Source of the DNA: a virus
IMG/VR virus record: IMGVR_UViG_3300043427_002112
Location: 1-26,988 of that record
Length of the DNA: 26,988 nucleotides
Reading direction: 5' to 3' (one strand)
A program made the position numbers and the translations under genes. Below are positions 4,932 through 11,126 of this stretch, piece after piece (the stretch's first letter is position 1; every line of letters starts with the position of its first letter). Under the pieces are notes generated by a model. It worked only from the letters and a program-made list of their open reading frames with translations, searched no databases and was not told where the DNA came from.

Positions 4932-5614
4932 TTGAAAATTCTTCCCCAACCAGTTTTATCTTTACCTTTATCTAACCATCTATACTTTAAAACTTCAACA
5001 GAATATTGAACTCCCTTACCATTTGTTACTGGTCCAGTATATCCATCATTTAGAGAACCATAAGGATCATTACAGATATAAGATTTTCCATCAGGACTTT
5101 TTCCAATCACTACACATATGTGACCACCAGTAGGAGCAGATAAAGTACCGCGATGGAGTATCCCAATACAAACAGGTCTCCCAGCAGATAACTCACGGTC
5201 AAGATCAGCAAAGCCAAGATTATAGCGAAACTCAGAAGCAACTCCATAATCTTTAAGAACACGGGTCTGTACTGCGTGATCTGTTGTGTCCCCAATTGCA
5301 AATACTTTTTGAACATAGGCATCATCACCCTTTGCTCCTTTGAGAGTTCCTGGTTTGAAATACTCTAGGCACATCGCACAGGAAGATGAATTACAGGTTC
5401 TATTTGCGTCTCTATAATTATCTGTCTGTGGAAAATAGGGAACTGATAATACACCAGGAACAGATGGTTTTGTTCTATAAATTTTAACCCAATTGGAATT
5501 ATCTTCCAAAAGTGGGGAGTCCTTCAAATCCACTTCCAGTTGTTCTACTGCAGCAACGTGTTTTGGATTATTAGGATCGTAATGTTGAAAAAAGTTGTGT
5601 AAATCAATCCTCAT
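4928..5614 (-). CDS. C39-like papain-fold cysteine peptidase
   Basis: A 228-aa protein; AGGAG eight bases before the ATG at 5614 fixes the start. Residues 1-45 form a helical module (FFQHYDPNNPKHVAAVEQL). From about residue 55 it resembles the peptidase C39_2 family: VPYFPQTDNY, then nucleophile candidate C74 in TCNSSSCAMCLEY, the catalytic His in GGHICVVIG, and an Asp in ICNDPYG. It is directly coupled to the GH24 lysozyme gene, which suggests cleavage of peptide cross-links in the wall, together with the muramidase. Substrate is inferred. Confidence 0.75.
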   Translation of the reverse strand: MRIDLHNFFQHYDPNNPKHVAAVEQLEVDLKDSPLLEDNSNWVKIYRTKPSVPGVLSVPYFPQTDNYRDANRTCNSSSCAMCLEYFKPGTLKGAKGDDAYVQKVFAIGDTTDHAVQTRVLKDYGVASEFRYNLGFADLDRELSAGRPVCIGILHRGTLSAPTGGHICVVIGKSPDGKSYICNDPYGSLNDGYTGPVTNGKGVQYSVEVLKYRWLDKGKDKTGWGRIFK

Positions 5615-5807
5615 ATTTATCTCCTAGGTATTCGAGTGAAAAAACATCATGCTCTGGAATATTTGGATCTAACCATTCACTAAATTCTAATTGAATTGCG
5701 TGTGCATTCTCATACTCATAGTCTTCATTTTGCTCACAAAGATGATGAATACGATCAACCGCCCAATCGTGAGAATTTCTAAGAGTTTGTTCCAGTAACG
5801 TCATCAT
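5604..5807 (-). CDS. unknown small acidic protein
   Basis: 67 residues from the ATG at 5807 (a second ATG follows at 5804; AGAAAAG lies upstream). A longer ORF to 5873 exists but has a weaker start. The product is acidic and helical (TLLEQTLRNSHDWAVDRIHH ... EFSEWLDP). It overlaps the end of the SegE-like gene upstream by 29 nt and the peptidase gene downstream by 11 nt. No family recognised. Confidence 0.6.
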   Translation of the reverse strand: MMTLLEQTLRNSHDWAVDRIHHLCEQNEDYEYENAHAIQLEFSEWLDPNIPEHDVFSLEYLGDKYED

Positions 5808-6222
5808 AATAATCTTTTCTAAAATATCGGGAGAGAATATTTGAATTATAGTACGCTGGAACTCCGGAGTCAAGTGATTCGGTCAGTACATTATTTAGAA
5901 AAAGTTGTTTTGTTTCTTCAAAATTACATTTGCCTTTTGTTTTATGAAGACTTATAATTTCTCTATTGAAAAACTCTTTACCATATTTAATTACATCTTC
6001 CTTCAATTCGGGGCAAGAACCATAATAATTTTTCCAATCAGATTCTGTCTTTACTTTTCTCTTCTTTCCTTTTGGGGTTCTGAACTGCCAAAAGTACTTT
6101 CTACCAATATATTTCCTATTTGTTGTAGAGCAAGAAATGAGATATACAAAACCAAAATAATCTTGAATATGAGAAGACTCAAAAATTTCTCCATTATATT
6201 TCCAAGGGTTCTCATAGCTCAT
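5779..6222 (-). CDS. SegE-like GIY-YIG endonuclease
   Basis: A 147-aa protein with a compact GIY-YIG nuclease fold: GFVYLI at residues 24-29, KYIGRK at 37-42, then DWKNYYGSC (62-70), a GKEFFNREI helix and a conserved Glu in CNFEETKQ (near 102). The pattern resembles the SegE-like GIY-YIG domain of T4 phages. No extra DNA-binding domain is visible, so it is close to a minimal nuclease. It has its own GATAAATA late core 21 nt upstream and a terminator just before that. A homing function is inferred. Confidence 0.8.
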   Translation of the reverse strand: MSYENPWKYNGEIFESSHIQDYFGFVYLISCSTTNRKYIGRKYFWQFRTPKGKKRKVKTESDWKNYYGSCPELKEDVIKYGKEFFNREIISLHKTKGKCNFEETKQLFLNNVLTESLDSGVPAYYNSNILSRYFRKDYYDDVTGTNS

Positions 6223-6243
6223 AAAGTAATCTTATAGAGCTAT

Positions 6244-6251
6244 TATTTATC
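6244..6251 (-). promoter_or_regulatory. late promoter core for the SegE-like gene
   Basis: Minus strand GATAAATA, one base from TATAAATA, 21 nt before the start codon at 6222, downstream of the terminator at 6282-6306. Confidence 0.55.
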
Positions 6252-6281
6252 CTTCAACGGAGACAAACCTAGTCTAGCAAT

Positions 6282-6306
6282 AAAAAAGGGGACTTGTCAA
6301 GCCCCC
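6282..6306 (-). terminator. intrinsic terminator of the 517-aa virion-type gene
   Basis: On the minus strand GGGGGCTT (6306-6299) pairs with AAGTCCCC (6295-6288) around a GAC loop (8 bp with one G-U pair), followed by six T (6287-6282). It lies 24 nt after the stop codon of the 6330-7883 gene. Confidence 0.85.
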
Positions 6307-6329
6307 ATTAAAGTTATGTTAGAGATTTA

Positions 6330-7883
6330 TTAAAGACCGTATTTTTTCCTTATTTCTTCTCTTGCAGCATCTTCACGTCTATTACGCTCACCAAACAAAT
6401 CATCTCTACGTGCTTTTAGGCGTCCTCTCATTCTTTTCTCCTTTGCTGCCCTTTGAGTAGCTGGAAGTTTATTTAATCCACGACTCCTTCCTTGATGTTG
6501 ATTATCAAGAACATTACCTGCCTTGTAAGTCGTCTTTACACCTCTTTCAATTTGCTTATTTGACTGATCTGCTGCTGCCTCACAGATACTCTGAATGGTC
6601 TCAGAGTCCATCTCCATCATCACGTAGAGTGCTTCTTCTAAGGTGTCTGTATGCCCCTCAGAGAGGAGATACTCAAGTACAAGATCAAAGGATTCCTTTT
6701 GGGTTTTTGGTGCTGATATTCCAGCAGCCACTGCTGCTTTTTCTACTTCTGCAGGAGTTTTTCCTGCTTTTTTTGCTTCTTCTCTTGCTTTTCTAGCTGC
6801 ATCTAATTCTGCTCTAGTTGCTGCTCTTCTCTCAAACTTTTCACCGCCTGAAGTAGTTCCAACATATGTTGGTCTTCCAGTTACTGCCGATACTCTTTTT
6901 TCAACAGGTGCTGGAGCAGGTGCTTTTGGTCTAGGTGCTGGAGCAGGTCTAGATGTTGCTGCTGAAGGAATTACAGGTAGTTGAGCGGCTCTAGGTGCTG
7001 CTACTGGTGCTGTTGCAATTTTTTGTCTTTCAGATTTCCATCTCTCAGAAGCTTGTCTTGCTGAGTTCATATCTGTAATGGGAACCCATTGTCCAGATTT
7101 AGATTTTTGAAACCACTCTTTACCTGCCTTCCCAGTTATTGGTGCTACTTGAGCTGGAGCTTCTAAAACTAAAGAATCATTTTCTAATTCAACATGATTA
7201 ACAATAACTCCACCTTTTGGACCTCTTTTTACTCCACTATCAGATGGTTTTGGTTTTGCAATTGCTTCTGGTGTTTTTTGTTCAGGTTTAATAGGACCAC
7301 CAAATCCATATGAACCACCTGCCCTAACAAGAGGATCTGCAGCTCTAGATGATCCTCTAGAAGGGGCAAGATACTCACCAGCACCTCTTCCAGCATCCGA
7401 AGAAGATGCTGGTGTTTGAGTTGGTTTAGGCGTAGGTTTAGCAATTGTTGCTGATTTTGGTGTAACAGTTCCCCCAATTTTATTAATTCCTCTTTCGGCT
7501 TTTCTTCCAAGTTCTTCTAAATCTGCTCCAGTAGCCGCCTTAACAATACCCGAAGTTGCTTGACCAGCATAATCAGTTGCTGCTTTAACTGCAGAAGAAA
7601 CTGGATTTGCAAAATATCTATCAGTTGCTCTACTAAACCAACGAGCACCTCTTTCCCATTGTTTTGAGGTATCACTTTGCTGTTCTGCTACAATTTCACC
7701 CAATGCCATTTCATACATTTCTTCCCAAGTATATTCACTCAGGTCATAACCTTCTTCTAAAAGTGAATTAACCCAGTTCTCAACTTCTTCCCATACTTGT
7801 TCTTCAGTGAGTTCTTGTGGGGCATAGACAGCACTATATGCTTCCATCATACCTTTTGCATCACTTCCAGTAAGTCTAGACAT
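6330..7883 (-). CDS. large low-complexity virion-type protein
   Basis: A 517-aa protein. Residues 1-65 form an acidic helical module (ELTEEQVWEEVENWVNSLLE...) and residues 395-436 a similar one (LVLEYLLSEGHTDTLEEALY), separated by long Pro/Ala/Lys-rich linkers (residues 140-215 and 295-330). A short globular-looking part (255-285, EWFQKSKSGQWVPITD) lies between linkers, and the C-terminus is very basic and helical (residues 470-517). It resembles structural proteins of marine T4-like phages by pattern only. A terminator and TATAAATA late promoter precede it and a terminator follows, so it is a monocistronic late unit. A head-core, neck or tail-associated role is possible; not assigned. Confidence 0.65.
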   Translation of the reverse strand: MSRLTGSDAKGMMEAYSAVYAPQELTEEQVWEEVENWVNSLLEEGYDLSEYTWEEMYEMALGEIVAEQQSDTSKQWERGARWFSRATDRYFANPVSSAVKAATDYAGQATSGIVKAATGADLEELGRKAERGINKIGGTVTPKSATIAKPTPKPTQTPASSSDAGRGAGEYLAPSRGSSRAADPLVRAGGSYGFGGPIKPEQKTPEAIAKPKPSDSGVKRGPKGGVIVNHVELENDSLVLEAPAQVAPITGKAGKEWFQKSKSGQWVPITDMNSARQASERWKSERQKIATAPVAAPRAAQLPVIPSAATSRPAPAPRPKAPAPAPVEKRVSAVTGRPTYVGTTSGGEKFERRAATRAELDAARKAREEAKKAGKTPAEVEKAAVAAGISAPKTQKESFDLVLEYLLSEGHTDTLEEALYVMMEMDSETIQSICEAAADQSNKQIERGVKTTYKAGNVLDNQHQGRSRGLNKLPATQRAAKEKRMRGRLKARRDDLFGERNRREDAAREEIRKKYGL

Positions 7884-7909
7884 TTTTACTTCTTAGTTCT
7901 TTATAATTT

Positions 7910-7917
7910 TATTTATA
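7910..7917 (-). promoter_or_regulatory. late promoter core for the 517-aa gene
   Basis: Minus strand TATAAATA, identical to the T4 late consensus, 26 nt upstream of the ATG at 7883. It begins on the last T of the upstream terminator U-run, as TTTTTTTATAAATA (7910-7923). Confidence 0.7.
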
Positions 7918-7941
7918 AAAAAAGAGGGTACAAAGACCCTC
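7917..7941 (-). terminator. intrinsic terminator fused to a late promoter
   Basis: On the minus strand GAGGGT (7941-7936) pairs with ACCCTC (7929-7924) over a 6-nt loop, followed by seven T. The stop codon of the 53-aa gene overlaps the stem start. The U-run leads directly into TATAAATA. Confidence 0.8.
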
Positions 7942-8101
7942 AAGAAACATCATTAGTTTTTGTATCTTTCCAAACATATGAGTAATCGTGATCTCCAAAA
8001 AGGAAATCATCGTATTCTGCTGCTTCTTTGAAGGCGTTCAGGAGTTCCTGCTCACACCATTCATCATAATTGGAATCCTGAGAAAGTATCTTTGGCAACA
8101 T
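7940..8101 (-). CDS. 53-residue acidic protein
   Basis: ATG at 8101 overlaps the stop of the upstream gene by one base (TAATG). The 53-aa product is acidic and rich in aromatic residues (SNYDEWCEQELLNAFKEAAE, then YDDFLFGDHDYSYVW). A terminator follows immediately, its stem starting within the stop codon. Coupling and the terminator support a real gene; no function recognised. Confidence 0.6.
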   Translation of the reverse strand: MLPKILSQDSNYDEWCEQELLNAFKEAAEYDDFLFGDHDYSYVWKDTKTNDVS

Positions 8102-8514
8102 TAGATTATGTTAAGTCCTGGTTCTAATAATTTATACTCTTTTCCATCATATACAACCCCAGAGTAATATTCTGTAGTATTCATAACGGAAAATATATTA
8201 TATTCTCTACCATCTTCAAATGGTGTTATATCAACCAGATCTCCAAAAGTATTTCTCCAGATACTGTGATATATCGCACATCCATAAGTATTATCATCAA
8301 TATCTGTAATCAAATAGTATCCACTTATCTTCTCCCCACCATAAGTGTGTACATGGTGATTTACATTATTATGACAGTTTGCATCAACACATAATGGTTT
8401 TTTAATAACTGGCACCTTTAATAAAGTGGAAGAAAACTTACAATACTCTTGAAGTTTTATCACACACTCATCTTCAGGTAATGATATTCTAAATTTTCTC
8501 AATTGACCATCCAT
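8101..8514 (-). CDS. unknown conserved-looking protein
   Basis: 137 aa from the ATG at 8514 (AAGAAAAA just upstream; a longer ORF to 8553 runs into the homing endonuclease gene). It is a compact globular sequence with several Cys and His residues (LCVDANCHNNVNHHVH), then GGEKISGYYLITDIDDN, AIYHSIWRNTFGDLVDITPF. The Cys/His set could bind metal and the alternating pattern suggests an alpha/beta enzyme fold, but no family is assigned. Its first 26 nt overlap the end of the GIY-YIG gene, so it lies just behind an invading element. Confidence 0.65.
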   Translation of the reverse strand: MDGQLRKFRISLPEDECVIKLQEYCKFSSTLLKVPVIKKPLCVDANCHNNVNHHVHTYGGEKISGYYLITDIDDNTYGCAIYHSIWRNTFGDLVDITPFEDGREYNIFSVMNTTEYYSGVVYDGKEYKLLEPGLNII

Positions 8515-9103
8515 TTTTTCTTGGTCCTTTTCTTTCATAAAGTATTGCTGCATTCATTGTTGCATAAGAAATATTTTGAGATTTACAAAATTTCTTTAAT
8601 CCACCAACAATAATATATTCTTTATTTTCTGGAGAAATGATTTTCCAAGTTTTAGAGTTTGGATTATCTTTTCCAAATTTTGGTGCTCTATTTTGACTTA
8701 TTTTATTTCTTGTTTCTTGTGAAAGTTTAACGCCATATCTTGGATTATTTTTACCAGCAACCTTTTCACTTATTCTTTTCTTTGCTTCTTCGGTGTGTTT
8801 TTTTCCACCAAAACCTACTGTTTTTTGTCCTCCAGGTTTTCCTTCACCACCAAGATTTTGATTTAATAAAACTCCACCATCACACTCTCTTTTCCAAAGT
8901 GCTATATGTTTTATTTCTAACTCTATTGCTTCTTCTTTAGATAAACTAGATTTCACAACCCATCTTCTTTCTCTTGGTGGTAATAGATTTGCCCCATTAC
9001 TTCTCAAATGTTTTGCGTGTATTCTTCTTGGTTTCCCATATCCAACATAAAAGGGAGAACTAAAGTCCTCCCTTAAGTAGTAATAAAGAATATAGTTATT
9101 CAT
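8489..9103 (-). CDS. GIY-YIG homing endonuclease downstream of nrdB
   Basis: A 204-aa protein. Residues 4-30 hold the GIY-YIG core (YILYYYLRED ... FYVGYGKPRRIHAKH), with a later Glu-rich helix (EEAIELEIKHIALWKRE) expected to carry the catalytic Glu. Residues about 100-150 contain two or three NUMOD3-type DNA-binding repeats (KKHTEEAKKRISEKVAGKNN, LSQETRNKISQNR), then a helix-turn-helix-like tail (LKKFCKSQNISYATMNAAI). It lies just after nrdB and resembles T4 Seg/Mob enzymes. A late promoter in the loop of a 12-bp hairpin controls its start. The cleavage target is likely nearby sequence in phages lacking the gene (inference). Confidence 0.9.
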   Translation of the reverse strand: MNNYILYYYLREDFSSPFYVGYGKPRRIHAKHLRSNGANLLPPRERRWVVKSSLSKEEAIELEIKHIALWKRECDGGVLLNQNLGGEGKPGGQKTVGFGGKKHTEEAKKRISEKVAGKNNPRYGVKLSQETRNKISQNRAPKFGKDNPNSKTWKIISPENKEYIIVGGLKKFCKSQNISYATMNAAILYERKGPRKNGWSIEKI

Positions 9104-9158
9104 TTTAAGACTGAACTTATCTATTATTATTTATATAATACACTATTTCAGTCTTAAA
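9104..9158 (-). promoter_or_regulatory. 12-bp inverted repeat enclosing a late promoter, abutting a homing endonuclease start
   Basis: TTTAAGACTGAA (9104-9115) and TTCAGTCTTAAA (9147-9158) are perfect complements over a 31-nt loop. The 3' arm on the minus strand ends exactly at the ATG of the GIY-YIG gene, so a read-through nrdB transcript would hide the translation start. The loop holds TATAAATA (9128-9135), so a late transcript starting near 9122 lacks the 5' arm and cannot form the hairpin. Confidence 0.7.
9128..9135 (-). promoter_or_regulatory. late promoter core in hairpin loop
   Basis: Minus strand TATAAATA, identical to the T4 late consensus, 24 nt upstream of the GIY-YIG start codon at 9103 and inside the loop of the 9104-9158 hairpin. 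Confidence 0.65.
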
Positions 9159-9163
9159 GTCAA

Positions 9164-10306
9164 TTATAACTGGAATCCAGAAAAAGTATCTTTTGTGACA
9201 TCCTGTTTAATTCCACCAACAATATAAGACTGAACTTGCGTTTGTTGAGGTGCCACTTGAAGTCCTTTAGAAGAAATCCAATGTTCCGTCCAGGGAAGGG
9301 GATTATTCTTTGCTGGAATATCATAAAGTGGGCGAAGACCAATCGCCTTCATTCTACGATTTGCAATCCATTCAACATACTGTTGTAGTAGTTTGTCATT
9401 TAGACCAATCATAGAACCATCCTTGAACAGATACTCTGCCCAAAGTTTTTCCTGATTGACAGCATTCTCAAAGGTCTTGTAGACCCACTGCTCTTCTTCT
9501 TTGGCAATTCTTTGCATCTCAGGGTCATCACCTTCTTTCCACTTATTCAGAATGTTTTGAGTAATAACCAGATGCTGATTCTCATCTCTGGCAATTAGTG
9601 AGATGATTTTTGCACTTCCTTCCATAAGTTTGAGTTCGCCAAATGCAAAACTGCAAGCGAAACTGACGTAAAAGCGAATACCTTCAAGAATATTAACGTT
9701 TGCAACTGCTCTAAAGAGCTTGCGCTTGAGTTCATATCTTTCTGCCTGTGCGTAAGGAACTTGTTCTTGGGCGTGTTTCCAAAGTTCAGAAGTTCCATAA
9801 TGTTGGGCACTATTGATGAAATCATTGTATGCCTCAGTCACGCTGACAGCACGTTCCATAATACGATCCTCACGGAGAATCGTATCAAAGACTTCAGATG
9901 GGTCTGAATAAACATTCTTGATGATATAAGTGTATGAACGGGAGTGGATCATCTCCATAAACTCCCAAACTTTCATACATGCTTCTAGTTCGGGAAGGGA
10001 GCAGTATGGAGCAAATGCCATACCAGGACCACGACCTTGAACAGAATCAAGCATCACCTGATACTTCAGGTTACTAGTAAAAATATGCTTTTGTTCTGGA
10101 CGAAGAGATTGATAATCTCCCCTATCTTTTTGAAGGGAAACCTCTTCAGGTCTCCAGAAATATCCAAGTTGCTGAGTTGTTAGTTTGTCGAAGATTGGAT
10201 ACTTGTAAGAATCATATCTTTGAATTCCTAATGGTTGTCCAAAAAACATCGGTTGCTTTTTGGTATCTACCTCCTCAGAATTGAAAACGGTCATTGACTG
10301 AACCAT
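9164..10306 (-). CDS. nrdB: ribonucleotide reductase class Ia, beta subunit
   Basis: A 380-aa protein that makes and holds the diiron-tyrosyl radical needed by NrdA to reduce ribonucleoside diphosphates to deoxy forms. Visible ligands and radical site: D87 in MLDSVQ, E118 and H121 in EMIHSRSY with radical Y125, Glu in NILEGIRFYVSF, and EXXH in ARDENQH. Length is normal for phage NrdB. AGAGGA eight bases before the ATG at 10306 supports this start; an in-frame ATG at 10345 also has a ribosome-binding-like AGGAAG and would add 13 residues. Homing endonuclease genes lie on both sides, separating it from nrdA. Confidence 0.97.
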   Translation of the reverse strand: MVQSMTVFNSEEVDTKKQPMFFGQPLGIQRYDSYKYPIFDKLTTQQLGYFWRPEEVSLQKDRGDYQSLRPEQKHIFTSNLKYQVMLDSVQGRGPGMAFAPYCSLPELEACMKVWEFMEMIHSRSYTYIIKNVYSDPSEVFDTILREDRIMERAVSVTEAYNDFINSAQHYGTSELWKHAQEQVPYAQAERYELKRKLFRAVANVNILEGIRFYVSFACSFAFGELKLMEGSAKIISLIARDENQHLVITQNILNKWKEGDDPEMQRIAKEEEQWVYKTFENAVNQEKLWAEYLFKDGSMIGLNDKLLQQYVEWIANRRMKAIGLRPLYDIPAKNNPLPWTEHWISSKGLQVAPQQTQVQSYIVGGIKQDVTKDTFSGFQL

Positions 10307-10390
10307 ATTCTTTTCCTCTAAACCTGTTTTAAATCTAAATGTCATAATTCTTCCTACTAAACTAACCAACACTTATTATATTTAATGAAG

Positions 10391-11074
10391 TTATATTTTA
10401 ACATAACTCCACCTATATCCTCTACAGTGATTAAATTTTCCTTCACAGGTATATTTAATATTTGAAGGATTTGTTTCTACAAATTTAGCGGCGTCACTAA
10501 TAGATTGAAACTCTCTTAAAAAGTTTCCTTCAATATCATACTGAAATACTTTGGTTCTTTTTATGTTTGGATTGTTTTTTAGTGTTTGAGAAGTTTTAGA
10601 TTTACTTTCCTCTTTATGTGATTTTCCAGCAAATCCACAAGGAGATGGTTGTCCCTTTCTCATTTTACTCCACTTTTCTTTTTGTTCTTCGGTATGTGTT
10701 TGATTGTAGAATGGATTTTCTTCTTTAATAAATTTACCTTTTCTTTTTAATGACAATAGTTGTTTCGTTTTTTCTGTATGAGAATACCCAAGCATACCAC
10801 CATCACCACCAAGAGTTTGATTATATTCTGGTTTTAATTTAGAAATCCAAAACATTTCTCTAAAACCTAAATTATCTTCACATTTTTCAATTTCTTCAAT
10901 AATAAAATTATTTTTTCCATACTTTCTAATTGCCCGATGAAGATATGTTGTTGAACTTCTTTTAGTGGCATCATAGCAGTGACTGTAAAATCTTTTTTTC
11001 AAAGAGTTCAATGTCTTTCCAACATAAGTTTTATTATTGATTTTATTGGTTATGAGATAAATGCGTCCAGACAT
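10391..11074 (-). CDS. GIY-YIG homing endonuclease between nrdA and nrdB
   Basis: A 227-aa protein with a textbook domain order. Residues 3-20 hold the GIY-YIG core (GRIYLITNKINNKTYVGKT) with R28 and H32 in the next helix; the catalytic Glu is probably in FREMFWISKL. Residues about 95-160 carry NUMOD3-type repeats (SHTEKTKQLLSLKRKGK, THTEEQKEKWSKMRKG), and residues 172-227 a NUMOD1-like helix-turn-helix (KVFQYDIEGNFLREFQSISD ... GYRWSY). T4 also has a mobile endonuclease gene (mobE) between nrdA and nrdB. The late promoter is the loop of a perfect 11-bp hairpin immediately upstream. Confidence 0.93.
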   Translation of the reverse strand: MSGRIYLITNKINNKTYVGKTLNSLKKRFYSHCYDATKRSSTTYLHRAIRKYGKNNFIIEEIEKCEDNLGFREMFWISKLKPEYNQTLGGDGGMLGYSHTEKTKQLLSLKRKGKFIKEENPFYNQTHTEEQKEKWSKMRKGQPSPCGFAGKSHKEESKSKTSQTLKNNPNIKRTKVFQYDIEGNFLREFQSISDAAKFVETNPSNIKYTCEGKFNHCRGYRWSYVKI

Positions 11075-11084
11075 AGATATTATT

Positions 11085-11116
11085 AAAACCTATTACTATT
11101 TATAATAATAGGTTTT
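11085..11116 (-). terminator. 11-bp hairpin after nrdA with a late promoter as its loop
   Basis: AAAACCTATTA (11085-11095) pairs perfectly with TAATAGGTTTT (11106-11116), leaving a 10-nt loop that contains TATAAATA (11097-11104). On the minus strand it starts 10 nt after the nrdA stop codon and ends GGTTTT, so it can act as a terminator or translation block for read-through RNA. A transcript started from the loop (near 11091) begins inside the 3' arm and cannot fold it. Confidence 0.65.
11097..11104 (-). promoter_or_regulatory. late promoter core in hairpin loop
   Basis: Minus strand TATAAATA, identical to the T4 late consensus, 22 nt upstream of the GIY-YIG start codon at 11074, forming most of the 10-nt loop of the 11085-11116 hairpin. 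Confidence 0.65.
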
Positions 11117-11126
11117 TACACTTTTG

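Noticed and set aside
5614-5621. GATAAATA late-promoter-like sequence at the C39-peptidase start
   Set aside because: It overlaps the start codon itself, so RNA would begin inside the gene; the bases are better explained as spacer after the AGGAG ribosome-binding site.
6643-6984. 113-codon plus-strand open frame in the large virion-type gene
   Set aside because: Its Ala/Phe/Ser-rich translation is the reverse reading of Pro/Ala/Lys linkers; no start signals.
7229-7510. 93-codon minus-strand frame in the large virion-type gene
   Set aside because: Frame-shifted reading of low-complexity linker (Leu/Gln/His-rich), nested in the true frame.
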